In this document: piece after piece, positions 17,322 through 25,913 of the stretch | Layout: each line of letters opens with the position of its first letter | How positions within the stretch are numbered: position 1 is the stretch's first letter | Assembly: GCF_900104085.1 (NCBI RefSeq) | Contig: NZ_FNLD01000002.1 | Span: forward strand, 867,853 to 931,852 | Direction of reading: 5' to 3' | DNA from: Pseudoxanthomonas sp. CF125 | GTDB taxonomy: Bacteria; Pseudomonadota; Gammaproteobacteria; Xanthomonadales; Xanthomonadaceae | Length of the DNA stretch: 64,000 nt | Program-made: the position numbers and the translations under genes | The notes under the pieces: generated by a model | What the model saw: the letters and a program-made list of their open reading frames with translations, nothing else | Told to the model about the DNA's origin: nothing | Databases searched by the model: none

Positions 17322-17384
17322 CGGATGACCGGCTTTCCCCCTGTCGATCAGCCGCAATGCCCTGAAACCCAAGCCGCCGCTACG

Positions 17385-18230
17385 ATGTCGCCGATGGATA
17401 TGAGCCCACCCTCCCGATTGGACGCAGTTTTGCGCCAAGCCAGCGAGCGCGTCGAAATGGCCGATGCCAGGCCCTTGCTCGCCCATGCGCTGGGAAAGCC
17501 GGTGTCCTGGCTGTACGCGCATGGCGATGAAACCATCGAGGCATCCGCGCTGCGGCGCTTCCAGTCGCTGCTCGAAGCGCGCGAATCGGGCCGGCCGGTC
17601 GCCTATCTCATCGGCCGGCGTGGTTTCTGGACGCTCGATCTCGCAGTCACGGCCGACACGCTGATCCCGCGCCCGGAGACCGAACTGCTGGTCGAACTGG
17701 CGTTGCAGCGCCTTCCGGTCGCGCTTCCGTTGCGGGTCGCCGATCTGGGCACCGGCAGCGGCGCCATTGCGCTTGCGATCGCCAAGGAGCGTCCGCAATG
17801 CAGCGTCGTCGCCACCGATGCCAGCGCGGCGGCCTTGCAGGTCGCGCGCGGCAACGCGCGCGACCACGCGATCATCAACGTGCAATTCCGTGAGGGAAGC
17901 TGGTTCGCGCCGCTGACAGGCGAACGCTTCGACCTCATCGCCAGCAATCCGCCGTACATCGCCGAGGGCGACGCGCATCTTGCGCAAGGCGACCTGCGGT
18001 TCGAACCGGCAGCCGCGCTGTCTTCGGGCAGCGACGGGTTGGACGATATCCGCGAACTGGTTCGCGGTGCCGATGATTTCCTTCAGGCTGGTGGCTGGTT
18101 GTTGCTGGAGCACGGCGTCGATCAGGGTGCGACGATCCGGCAACTGTTTGTAGCGGCGGGATTCGTCGAAATAGCGACCGAGCGTGACCTCGAGTCGCGC
18201 GATAGAGTGACGTTGGGGCGTCGGCCGTGA
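17385..18230 (+). CDS. prmC: Peptide chain release factor N5-glutamine methyltransferase
   Basis: Methylates the glutamine of the GGQ loop in release factors 1 and 2, using SAM. 281 aa from the ATG at 17385 (other in-frame ATGs at 17394 and 17400; an upstream ATG at 17304 overlaps the candidate OxyR site). N-terminal helical substrate domain to about residue 100, SAM motif [14 protein letters not shown], catalytic NPPY in LIASNPPYI. In E. coli it follows prfA, but here prfA is 29 kb away next to hemA. Confidence 0.92.
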   Translation: MSPMDMSPPSRLDAVLRQASERVEMADARPLLAHALGKPVSWLYAHGDETIEASALRRFQSLLEARESGRPVAYLIGRRGFWTLDLAVTADTLIPRPETELLVELALQRLPVALPLRVADLGTGSGAIALAIAKERPQCSVVATDASAAALQVARGNARDHAIINVQFREGSWFAPLTGERFDLIASNPPYIAEGDAHLAQGDLRFEPAAALSSGSDGLDDIRELVRGADDFLQAGGWLLLEHGVDQGATIRQLFVAAGFVEIATERDLESRDRVTLGRRP

Positions 18231-18290
18231 CGCGGAGCTTGGCAAGGACCGCAATGTCCATCGTCATGCCGGAACTCTAATCCTTGCGGT

Positions 18291-18394
18291 CGTCATCCCA
18301 GCGAAAGCTGGGATCCATTTTGACTTTGCTCTTGCTTCGAGGCCCTACGATGGAAAGCAAGATCAAGATGGATCCCAGCTTTCGCTGGGATGAC
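18291..18394. repeat. Paired palindromic repeat, GTCATCCCAGCGAAAGCTGG family
   Basis: Two inverted copies starting CGTCATCCCAGCGAAAGCTG, about 50 bases apart. It is a sequence variant of the CCCCGCGAAGG family with CCAG replacing CCCC and CTGG replacing GGGG, so stem pairing is kept. Lies between prmC and pip. Confidence 0.85.
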
Positions 18395-18507
18395 CTCACG
18401 CGTGGAGGCAGTCGGCTTGCAAAATGCTGCTTTCTGGCCAGCTCTCGAAACAACGAAGCAATCGCCCCTGCGCTAAACTTCGCGCTCCCAGATCGCAGGC
18501 CACACCC

Positions 18508-19452
18508 ATGCGTCAGCTCTACCCGGAAATCGAACCCTTCGACACCGGCACGCTCAAGGTCGACGAACGCCACACGCTCTACTACGAACAGTGCGGCAAT
18601 CCGCACGGCAAGCCGGTGGTTCTGCTGCACGGCGGCCCAGGCGGCGGCTGCAGCCCGAAGATGCGGCGTTTCCACGATCCGGCCAAGTACCGCATCGTGC
18701 TGTTCGATCAGCGCGGTTCCGGCCGCTCCACGCCGCATGCGGATCTGGTGGACAACACCACCTGGCACCTGGTCGCGGACATCGAACGGCTGCGCGAAAA
18801 ACTCGGCGTAGATCGATGGCAGGTATTCGGCGGCAGCTGGGGTTCCACCTTGGCGCTGGCCTACGCGCAGAAGCATCCGCAGCGGGTGACCGAACTGGTC
18901 CTGCGCGGCATCTTCATGCTGCGGCGCTGGGAGCTGGAATGGTTCTACCAGGAAGGCTGCTCGCGCCTGTTCCCCGATGCGTGGGAACACTTCCTGGAGC
19001 CGATTCCAGCGGTGGAGCGCCACGACCTGATCTCTTCCTTCCATCGCCGTCTGACCAGCGAAGACGAAGCCACCCGTCTGGCCGCGGCGCGCGCTTGGAG
19101 CGTGTGGGAAGGCGCCACCAGTTTTCTGCGCGTGGACCAGGATTTCATCAGCGGCCATGAAGACGCCGCCTTCGCGCTGGCCTTCGCCCGCATCGAGAAC
19201 CATTATTTCGTCAACGGCGGTTTCTTCGAAGTGGAAGACCAGTTGCTGCGCGATGCGTACAGGATCGCCGACATCCCCGGCGTGATCGTGCATGGCCGCT
19301 ACGACGTGGTCTGCCCCATGGCCAATGCCTGGGACCTGCACAAGGCCTGGCCGAAAGCGCAGCTGGTGATCTCGCCGACGGCGGGACACTCGGCGTTCGA
19401 AGCCGAGCATGTGGATGCGCTGGTGACGGCGACCGACAAATTCGCTTTGTAG
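18508..19452 (+). CDS. pip: Proline iminopeptidase
   Basis: Alpha/beta hydrolase of family S33 that removes N-terminal proline from peptides; 314 aa, cytoplasmic (no signal peptide). Oxyanion-hole motif HGGPGGG near residue 46, nucleophile Ser in GGSWGS near residue 111, catalytic Asp in HGRYDVVCP and His in TAGHSAFE near the C-terminus. ATG at 18508 gives the family start MRQLYPEIEPF. Its stop TAG is the first part of a palindromic repeat arm. Confidence 0.92.
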   Translation: MRQLYPEIEPFDTGTLKVDERHTLYYEQCGNPHGKPVVLLHGGPGGGCSPKMRRFHDPAKYRIVLFDQRGSGRSTPHADLVDNTTWHLVADIERLREKLGVDRWQVFGGSWGSTLALAYAQKHPQRVTELVLRGIFMLRRWELEWFYQEGCSRLFPDAWEHFLEPIPAVERHDLISSFHRRLTSEDEATRLAAARAWSVWEGATSFLRVDQDFISGHEDAAFALAFARIENHYFVNGGFFEVEDQLLRDAYRIADIPGVIVHGRYDVVCPMANAWDLHKAWPKAQLVISPTAGHSAFEAEHVDALVTATDKFAL

Positions 19453-19544
19453 GAGCTGCGTAAGCTGCGACCGGAACGCTTCAGATCGCAGGCAGCAACC
19501 AACCTGCAGCCCATTTCCACAGTCGCAGCTTACGCAGCTCCTAC
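19449..19544. repeat. Paired palindromic repeat holding the stop codons of pip and the convergent gene
   Basis: Perfect 23-base inverted arms (GTAGGAGCTGCGTAAG... at 19449-19471 and its complement at 19522-19544). The TAG of the left arm is the stop of pip on the plus strand. The TAG of the right arm, read on the minus strand, is the stop of the transglutaminase-like gene. Confidence 0.92.
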
Positions 19545-20383
19545 GTGGCGGTGGGTTCGCGAGGAATCAACGCTTCCACGAAGGTTTCCTCCGACCACAC
19601 CTCGAACTTCTCCAGCGTGTTCGGCCCGAAGGTATTGCTGATCGCCACGTCGGCCGCATCGCGCCCGCGCGCGATCAACACGCGGCCGATGCGCGGGAAG
19701 TTGTGGCGTGCGTCGAAGGTGTACCACTGACCGTCTAGAAAGGCTTCGAACCAGGCCGAGAAATCCATGGGCGCGGCGCTGGGCGGTACGCCGAAGTCGC
19801 CGATGTAGCCGGTGCAGTAACGCGCCGGAATGTTCATGCAACGGCAGAGCGCGATGGCCGAATGGGCGAAATCGCGGCACACGCCGCGTCCTTCTTCCAG
19901 TGCCTGAGCGGCGCCCTTGGTGGCGTTGGCGAACTCATAGCCGAACTGGATGCGGTTGTGCACGTAGTCGCAGATGGCCTGCACGCGCGCCCAGCCGGTC
20001 GGCGTCTGGCCGAACAGCTCCCAGGCTTGCTCGGCAAGCTTGTCGGTCTCGCAGTAGCGGCTGCCCAGCAGGTAGACCAGGGTTTCATCCGGCAGTTGAT
20101 AGACCGGAATCTGCTGCGCATCGGGGACGACCGCGTCGGTCCAGCCCGTATCGCGCACCACGGCATCCGAGGACACGGTGAAGGACCCGGCCGGCGAAAC
20201 CAGACGCGTGCAGAGATTGCCGAAGCCGTCGTGGTACTGCTGCAGCGGAACGGCCGGCGAAGTCTGCAGTTCCTTGGCGATGGCGATGTCCGCGCGCCGC
20301 GAATCGTGCAGGTTCAAGGTCAGCAGCATCGGGGTCGGTTCGGGAAAGCGGTGGGTGATTTCGAAACCGAGGCGTATCAGCAC
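19541..20383 (-). CDS. Transglutaminase-like cysteine protease-fold protein
   Basis: 280 aa. N-terminal beta domain typical of bacterial transglutaminase-like proteins, then the catalytic core: Cys in GRGVCRDFAHSAIALCR near residue 168, His in FDARHNFPR and a following Asp. Substrate unknown; such proteins are usually peptidases or amidases. The GTG at 20381-20383 follows CGGAG at good spacing and gives MLIRLGFEITHRF; the frame to 20437 has no better start. No signal peptide. Ends inside a repeat shared with pip. Confidence 0.8.
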   Translation of the reverse strand: MLIRLGFEITHRFPEPTPMLLTLNLHDSRRADIAIAKELQTSPAVPLQQYHDGFGNLCTRLVSPAGSFTVSSDAVVRDTGWTDAVVPDAQQIPVYQLPDETLVYLLGSRYCETDKLAEQAWELFGQTPTGWARVQAICDYVHNRIQFGYEFANATKGAAQALEEGRGVCRDFAHSAIALCRCMNIPARYCTGYIGDFGVPPSAAPMDFSAWFEAFLDGQWYTFDARHNFPRIGRVLIARGRDAADVAISNTFGPNTLEKFEVWSEETFVEALIPREPTAT

Positions 20384-20492
20384 GGGAAACTCCGGGGCAT
20401 GGAGCCGCCGGCACTGCATCGCACCGTGCAGGTGCAACGGGCGGAGTAGCGGTGCTGGAAGCGTGGGGTAGCACCGTTGTAGCAGAAGCGGA

Positions 20493-21272
20493 TCAGCCGT
20501 GGGTCAAATCCGGCAACAGCGCAGGCAGAATCCGGGCCAGCCGCTCGGCCCATTCCTCCTGTCCCGCCGCATCGTCAATCAGGTCCTGCCGGATTTCCAG
20601 CTCCACATGCAATAGCCCGCGCTGCTCGCCGTGCACCGGAACGGCGAAGTCGCTGGTGTCGCTGACCGCGTACGGTTCGTTGTCGCCGACCACCATTCCT
20701 GCTTCCGCGCGCAGTGCGTCGCGCAAGGCATGGGCCAGGCGCGCGTCGCGGTGGTAGAGCACCCCTGTGTGCCAGGGCCGCACGAAGCCCGCGAACACAG
20801 GGGTGAAGCTGTGCAGCGAGACCAGCACCGGTGCGGGTGACTCTTCGCTGCGGCGATCCAGTTCCTGGGTGATGCGCGCGTGATAGGGCGCGAAGATCTC
20901 CAGCGCGCGCGCTGTCCTGGCGTCGTCGTCCAAGCTTTCATTGCCGGGAATTGCGGTCCCATCGCTGACGGCGACTATCGAGCCGGGCGCTTCCAGCGGA
21001 CGGTTGCAGTCGATCACCAGCCGCGAATAGGTCTGCAGGATGGCGAAGGCGTCGAGCTTTTCCGAGAGGCGTTCGGCCAGGCCGGCGATGCCGATGTCCC
21101 AGCCGATATGGCGATCGAGTTCGGCCTGCGACAGGCCCAGATCGCCCAGGCGCGCGGGAATTCTTTGCCCGGCATGGTCGGCGATCAACACGAAAGGGGA
21201 ATCGCCGTGCGCGCGATGGACGGTAAAAGGGGCTGGATCGTCCGCGCCCAGCAGCGTCGCCGGGCTATCCAC
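20493..21272 (-). CDS. N-formylglutamate amidohydrolase-family protein
   Basis: 259 aa. The family hydrolyses N-formylglutamate to glutamate and formate (HutG type). Motifs: LIADHAGQRIP near residue 30, LVSLHSFTPVFAG near residue 145 and VHGEQRGLLHVELEIRQDLI near residue 210. No other histidine-degradation genes are nearby, so the in vivo substrate is open. GTG start at 21270-21272 overlaps the end of the Nudix gene by 8 bases, so it is probably translated after it. Confidence 0.8.
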   Translation of the reverse strand: MDSPATLLGADDPAPFTVHRAHGDSPFVLIADHAGQRIPARLGDLGLSQAELDRHIGWDIGIAGLAERLSEKLDAFAILQTYSRLVIDCNRPLEAPGSIVAVSDGTAIPGNESLDDDARTARALEIFAPYHARITQELDRRSEESPAPVLVSLHSFTPVFAGFVRPWHTGVLYHRDARLAHALRDALRAEAGMVVGDNEPYAVSDTSDFAVPVHGEQRGLLHVELEIRQDLIDDAAGQEEWAERLARILPALLPDLTHG

Positions 21273-21816
21273 GCGGCGCGCCGTCCAGGTGGTGGTCGAT
21301 CATCCACAAGCCGGCCCACAGCTTGGCGTCCAGTTCGTAGCCTTCGGCCATTTTCCGCACCAGCCACGCAGCAGCCTGTTTGCGCGGAATCTCGTGGACG
21401 GTGATGTTCTCGTCGCCGTCGCCGCCCCCCGCGCCGACCCGGGTCAGGCCAGTGGCGCGGACGAAGGCGATCTTTTCGCTGGCCATGCCCGAAGAGGTCG
21501 GGCCAATCATCAGTACTTCCGCGTGCGCGGCGGTCCAGCCGGTTTCCTCCTCCAACTCACGGACCGCGGAGATCTCGATGGATTCGTCGGCATGGATGTC
21601 CCCCACCAATCCAGCCGGCATCTCGATGGTGGCCGCCTGCAGCGGCACGCGGAATTGTTCGACGAACAGCACCTTGTCCTCTGGCGTCACCGCGATGATG
21701 ATCGCGGCCAGTCCGGTGGCGTGGGTGCGTTCCACGTATTCCCAGGTGCCGCGCTCGATCATGCGCAGGTATTTGCCTTCGTAGACGGTCTTGGGCGGTG
21801 CGGTCTTGTCGTTCAT
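21265..21816 (-). CDS. Nudix hydrolase, ADP-ribose pyrophosphatase-like
   Basis: 183 aa. The full Nudix box is present: G at VGDIHADE, then seven residues and RELEEETGW near residues 90-100, binding the metal that activates diphosphate cleavage. General layout resembles ADP-ribose pyrophosphatases, but the substrate is not certain. Probably co-transcribed with the N-formylglutamate amidohydrolase gene (8-base overlap). ATG at 21814-21816. Confidence 0.85.
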   Translation of the reverse strand: MNDKTAPPKTVYEGKYLRMIERGTWEYVERTHATGLAAIIIAVTPEDKVLFVEQFRVPLQAATIEMPAGLVGDIHADESIEISAVRELEEETGWTAAHAEVLMIGPTSSGMASEKIAFVRATGLTRVGAGGGDGDENITVHEIPRKQAAAWLVRKMAEGYELDAKLWAGLWMIDHHLDGAPRG

Positions 21817-21847
21817 GCGTACATGCTAACGGGAAGATAAGAACCGA

Positions 21848-21920
21848 TGTAGGAGCGGGCCCTGCCCGCGACGAAGCTTCACTGGGAAAGCCTCGGTCGT
21901 GGGCAGGGCCCGCTCCTACA
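21848..21920. repeat. Paired palindromic repeat, GTAGGAGCGGGCCCTGCCCG family
   Basis: Inverted pair TGTAGGAGCGGGCCCTGCCC and complement, about 27 bases apart. The right arm, read on the minus strand, supplies the TAG stop (21916-21918) of the exonuclease gene. Confidence 0.88.
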
Positions 21921-22839
21921 AGGCGTTGTCGGCAAGGCCGGCGGCGGCGCGCAGCCGCCGGCGCGTCATCGGGCCGAAGCGCAGCGATTCGGAAAGCGCC
22001 TCGAGCATGCCGGCATCGACGCTGGCGCGGACGAAGTCCGGTTCGGCGCTGTCCACCGGCGCATCCAGCGCGATGGTCGACAGTTGCCGCCACAGCAGCG
22101 CATGCTCGCGTTGCTCGCGCAGGCGCACGGCCATCTGCGCCGCGCCGCGCATACGCAGGAAGGCTACTTCGTCGATGCGCGTAAGCAGAATGTCCAGGCT
22201 GCCGAAATGCGCCAGCAGGATCGCCGCCGACTTGGCGCCGATGCCGGTGACGCCCGGAATGTTGTCCACCGCATCGCCGGTCAGCGCCAGGTAATCGGCG
22301 ATCTGGGTGGCTTCCACGCCGTGGCGCGCCTTCACCCCGGCCATGCCCCAGCGCTGCCCGCGGGCGAAATCCCATTGCTCGTCGGCTTCCATCAGCAATT
22401 GCGACATGTCCTTGTCGGCCGACACGATGACTCCGCGGAAGCCGCGCGGCCGGGCGAAGTGCAGCGCGCTGCCGATCAGGTCGTCGGCTTCGTATTCGCT
22501 ATGCGCCAGCACATTCAGGCCCAGCGCGGCGCACAGCGCCTTGCAATGGGTGAACTGGCGCTTGAGTTCTTCCGGTGCCGGGTCGCGGTTGGCTTTGTAG
22601 GCCGGGTAAAGTTTGTTGCGGAAACAGCTGTCCAGCGCTTCGTCGAAAGCGATGGCGATGTTCTGCGGACGCTCCTGTTCCAGCAGTTCCAGCACGAAAC
22701 GCGCGAAGCCATGCACCGCATTGGTCGGCCAGCCATCGGCATCGTGGAACTGGTCGGGCATGGAATGCCAGGCGCGGAACACGTACAGGCTGGCATCCAC
22801 CAGGTACAGGGGCTTGGGCGCGGCCATCGCTTCAGGCAT
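21916..22839 (-). CDS. 5'-3' exonuclease/flap endonuclease, polymerase I N-domain type
   Basis: 307 aa. Matches the stand-alone 5'-3' exonuclease fold: metal-binding LVDASLYVFRAWHS at the start, FDEALDSCFRNKLYPAYKANR, the helical arch, EYEADDLIG and VSADKDMSQLL acidic residues, and the helix-hairpin-helix GVTGIGAKSAAILLAHFGS near residue 200. Probably removes flaps or RNA primers. ATG at 22837-22839 overlaps the nitroreductase stop by 8 bases; an ATG 12 bases later is also possible. Stop codon lies in a palindromic repeat. Confidence 0.85.
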   Translation of the reverse strand: MPEAMAAPKPLYLVDASLYVFRAWHSMPDQFHDADGWPTNAVHGFARFVLELLEQERPQNIAIAFDEALDSCFRNKLYPAYKANRDPAPEELKRQFTHCKALCAALGLNVLAHSEYEADDLIGSALHFARPRGFRGVIVSADKDMSQLLMEADEQWDFARGQRWGMAGVKARHGVEATQIADYLALTGDAVDNIPGVTGIGAKSAAILLAHFGSLDILLTRIDEVAFLRMRGAAQMAVRLREQREHALLWRQLSTIALDAPVDSAEPDFVRASVDAGMLEALSESLRFGPMTRRRLRAAAGLADNAL

Positions 22840-23437
22840 GGTTCGACGAGCTCACCACCGACGGTGGTTGCCAGTCGCTCAGCAGGGCCGCGACCTCTGG
22901 GCGCTCGCGCTCGGGCACATCGAGCTTGGGCGTACCGATATGGATGAAACCGACGACTTTTTCATTTTCTCCAAGGCCCAAGGTCTGTCCGATCGATTCG
23001 TCGTAGGCCGCCCAACCGGTCAACCATTGCGCCCCGAAACCCAAGGCCTGCGCCGACTGCAACAGCGCGAAGCAGACGCAGCCTGCACTGAGCAGTTGTT
23101 CCTGCTCCGGCACCTTGTGGCCGGGGGTGAGCCGCGCGATCACGGTAACGATCAGCGGCGCATGGGAAAAGCGTGCGCGGTCTTTCTCGACTGCCGCCTC
23201 CGGTGCCTGCGGATCGCGTTGCAAGGTGCGGACGGCCAGCGCTTCCCCCAGCGCATGGCGGGCCTGGCCCTGGATGCGCAGCAAGCGGAAGGGCACCAGC
23301 TTGCCGTGATCGGGCACCCGCACCGCGGCCTGCAGCATGCGCAGCAGGGTGGCATCGTCGGGACCGGGCTCGGTCAGCTGTTTGGAGGGGACGGAAAGGC
23401 GGCTATCGAGGAATTGCAATGGGTTCGGGGTCGTCAT
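22832..23437 (-). CDS. Nitroreductase-family NAD(P)H:FMN oxidoreductase
   Basis: 201 aa. Matches the YdjA-like branch of the nitroreductase family: FLDSRLSVPSKQLTEPGP, AAVRVPDHGKLVPFRLLRI for FMN contact, and QALGFGAQWLTGWAAYDE. It reduces nitro groups or quinones using NAD(P)H; the natural substrate is unknown. Cytoplasmic. First of two overlapping genes with the 5'-3' exonuclease. Confidence 0.85.
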   Translation of the reverse strand: MTTPNPLQFLDSRLSVPSKQLTEPGPDDATLLRMLQAAVRVPDHGKLVPFRLLRIQGQARHALGEALAVRTLQRDPQAPEAAVEKDRARFSHAPLIVTVIARLTPGHKVPEQEQLLSAGCVCFALLQSAQALGFGAQWLTGWAAYDESIGQTLGLGENEKVVGFIHIGTPKLDVPERERPEVAALLSDWQPPSVVSSSNHA

Positions 23438-23600
23438 GGAGGCTAGTTTAGCGTTTCATGCATGTTGCACGGCATCAAAGTGCCTAACGGGTCACGGTTG
23501 CCGCAGACCGCGATTCCCTAAGCTGTACAGGTGGGACTAGGAGTTCCGATCCTGTCCAGCCCCCGACACAAATCGCCTGCCAAGGCGGGGAACCTTGAGC

Positions 23601-25913
23601 ATGTCCAGCAGCACTCACAACGCCGAGCATTACGGGCGCGATTCGCGGTTGCTGGAGCAAGCGCGGGCGACCGTCGTGCCTCCGCTGGTGGATACCTTCG
23701 CGGTGGCCCTTGGCCGCTTCGACGACGCCTTGTTCGATCGCGCCGAACGCGCCGGCCATTCGCAGATGGCTTTCCTGGATGCGATGCGCGAACTGCGCCG
23801 CCGCCGCGACGAGATCATTCGCCGTTTCCGCGCGCATCTGGACAAAGCCTGGCAATCGCTGGAAGCCGGCGAACCGCTTTCGATGGAAAGCGCGCTGGCC
23901 GAACCCAGCTCCGCGCTGAGCCTGGTTTCGGACCAGGAACTGGAATCGCGACTGGCCGCGCGCAACCTGGCCAGCGTGATCATGCGCGATTGCAAGCCGG
24001 TGCTGCAGCGCCTGGATCGTCGCCTGGGCTGGATCGCCGGCAATCTGGTGCTGGACAACGACCACAATCCCATTGGCCCGGAACATATCGGCGTCGCCAT
24101 CCATGAGGCCTTCGCCACTTGCGAGCTTTCCCTGGAAGTGCGGCTGGTGGTCATCAAGCTATGCGAGCGCGATCTGGTGCCCGGCATCGGCCGTATCTAC
24201 GAAGCGCTGGATCAGCGGCTGGTGCAGTCGGGGGTGATGCCCGAGATGCCCGCTACCCGTTCGCCCGCCCGGCCGGCGCAGCGCGCGCCGGAGACGGAGC
24301 GGGAGATGGCGCGTGAGATGGAACGGGAAGCAATGGCCGAGGAAGACGAAGCCAGCGCACCGGCCTGGGCCGCCCGCTTCACTCACCGCATGGCGGGCAT
24401 GAAGGGCGGCATGCAGGCGTCCCTGGCGCACAACAACTTCGGCGATGGTCCTCCGGGTTATGCCGGCGGCGCGCAGGGCGTGCTGCTGGAGGCGTTGCAC
24501 CACTTGCTGCAGGAGTCGCGAGGTAATCGCGAGGCTCCGGAACCTTCGCGCGCTTCCTCCGGTGGGGACAACCGTCCGCTGTCGCAGCGCGAAATGCTGT
24601 CGGTGCTTTCCCTGCTGCAAAGCACGCCCAGCGCAACGCTGCGCGCGGCCATCGGCGATACCGGCGAATCGCTGGCCCAGCGCTTGAAGAGCGAAGTGCT
24701 CAGCGGCGCCACGCAATTGGGTGTGGACCCTTCGACCGCGCGCCTGGCGCCGGTGGACGAGGACGCCATCGATCTGGTCGGCATGCTTTTCGACGTGATG
24801 CTGGACGAGCGCGATCTGGAAGGCCGCCCGCGCGAACTGATCGGTCGGCTGGTGGTTCCTTTCGTCAAGGTCGCGTTGCTGGACCGGCGCATGTTCGTGC
24901 AGAAGACCCATCCGGCGCGGCGCTTGCTTAATGTGCTGGCCGAGGCTTGCGAAGGCAACAACGGCGAGAGCGCGGCCGAGCGCACGCTGATGACCAAGGT
25001 CGAGGAAGTGGTGGACCGCCTGACCGCCGAGTTCAACGAGAACCTGGCCATCTTCCTGACTCTGGAAGAGGAATTCCGCGATTTCCTGGGCCAGCACAAG
25101 CGCCGCATCGAAATCGCCGAACGCCGCGCCGCGGAAATACAGAGCGGCCAGGAACGCCTGGAAAGCGCGCGCGTGCGCATGGCGCAAGAGCTGTCCAGCC
25201 GTCTGGACGGACGCCATGTGCCGCAGGCCATCGACGATTTCATGCGCCAGCCCTGGGCCCACCACGTCACCATGACCGTGCTGCGCGAAGGCGAGGACAG
25301 TGACGGTTTGCGCGATGCGCTGGCCCTGGCCGATGGTTTGATGGAAGAGCTAACCGAAGCGCAGCGCCAGATCATCGGCAAGCCGTGGCTGCAAAGCTGG
25401 CGGCCTTCGCTGCAAAAGGTGTTCGCCAGCGTGGGCATGAATCCCGATGCCGCCAGTTCCGCGGTCGATGCGCTGCACGACACTTTGCAGGCGGTGGCGG
25501 CCTCGCGCCCGGACCTGGAAAGACAGCTTCCCGAGCTGCCGCAGGTCGCGCTGCCGAAGGTGGCGGAGGACGATTCGGTTTCCATCCAGTTGGTCGGGGG
25601 CACCGATACGCTGGATTTCGACAGTACCGACGCCGACCATTTCCGCTCGCTGGCGATCGGCACGTGGCTGGACTTCGTGGACAAGGACAACAAGGTGCAG
25701 GCCGGCAAGCTGTCGTGGGTCAGCCCGATTTCTTCGCGGCTGTTGTTCGTCAATCGCCGCGGGGTGCGTTTCTGCGTGGCCTCGCCGGAAGAGCTGGCGA
25801 TGATGGTGCGCATGGGGCGGCTGCGCACGCACGAGGAAGAGGATGCGTTCGATAGCGCGATGCAGGGTGTGATCGAGCGGTTGGACCCGGAAAAGGCGGC
25901 GGTCGGCGCCTGA
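23601..25913 (+). CDS. DUF1631 protein
   Basis: 770 aa. Large, mostly helical, acidic/basic cytoplasmic protein of the DUF1631 family, sometimes mislabelled thymidine phosphorylase. Residues 1-215 are the conserved N-terminal region, 220-330 a low-complexity linker (EREMAREMEREAMAEEDEAS), 330-640 a second helical part. The C-terminal 110 residues look beta-rich (GTWLDFVDKDNKVQAGKLSW, LLFVNRRGVRF), similar in pattern to PilZ-like domains, which is an inference. ATG at 23601; the longer frame starts with TTG. Function unknown. Confidence 0.85.
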   Translation: MSSSTHNAEHYGRDSRLLEQARATVVPPLVDTFAVALGRFDDALFDRAERAGHSQMAFLDAMRELRRRRDEIIRRFRAHLDKAWQSLEAGEPLSMESALAEPSSALSLVSDQELESRLAARNLASVIMRDCKPVLQRLDRRLGWIAGNLVLDNDHNPIGPEHIGVAIHEAFATCELSLEVRLVVIKLCERDLVPGIGRIYEALDQRLVQSGVMPEMPATRSPARPAQRAPETEREMAREMEREAMAEEDEASAPAWAARFTHRMAGMKGGMQASLAHNNFGDGPPGYAGGAQGVLLEALHHLLQESRGNREAPEPSRASSGGDNRPLSQREMLSVLSLLQSTPSATLRAAIGDTGESLAQRLKSEVLSGATQLGVDPSTARLAPVDEDAIDLVGMLFDVMLDERDLEGRPRELIGRLVVPFVKVALLDRRMFVQKTHPARRLLNVLAEACEGNNGESAAERTLMTKVEEVVDRLTAEFNENLAIFLTLEEEFRDFLGQHKRRIEIAERRAAEIQSGQERLESARVRMAQELSSRLDGRHVPQAIDDFMRQPWAHHVTMTVLREGEDSDGLRDALALADGLMEELTEAQRQIIGKPWLQSWRPSLQKVFASVGMNPDAASSAVDALHDTLQAVAASRPDLERQLPELPQVALPKVAEDDSVSIQLVGGTDTLDFDSTDADHFRSLAIGTWLDFVDKDNKVQAGKLSWVSPISSRLLFVNRRGVRFCVASPEELAMMVRMGRLRTHEEEDAFDSAMQGVIERLDPEKAAVGA

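Noticed and set aside
24159..25265. 368-aa minus-strand open frame inside the DUF1631 gene
   Set aside because: It is antisense of a well-supported coding sequence; composition is His/Leu/Ala shadow type.
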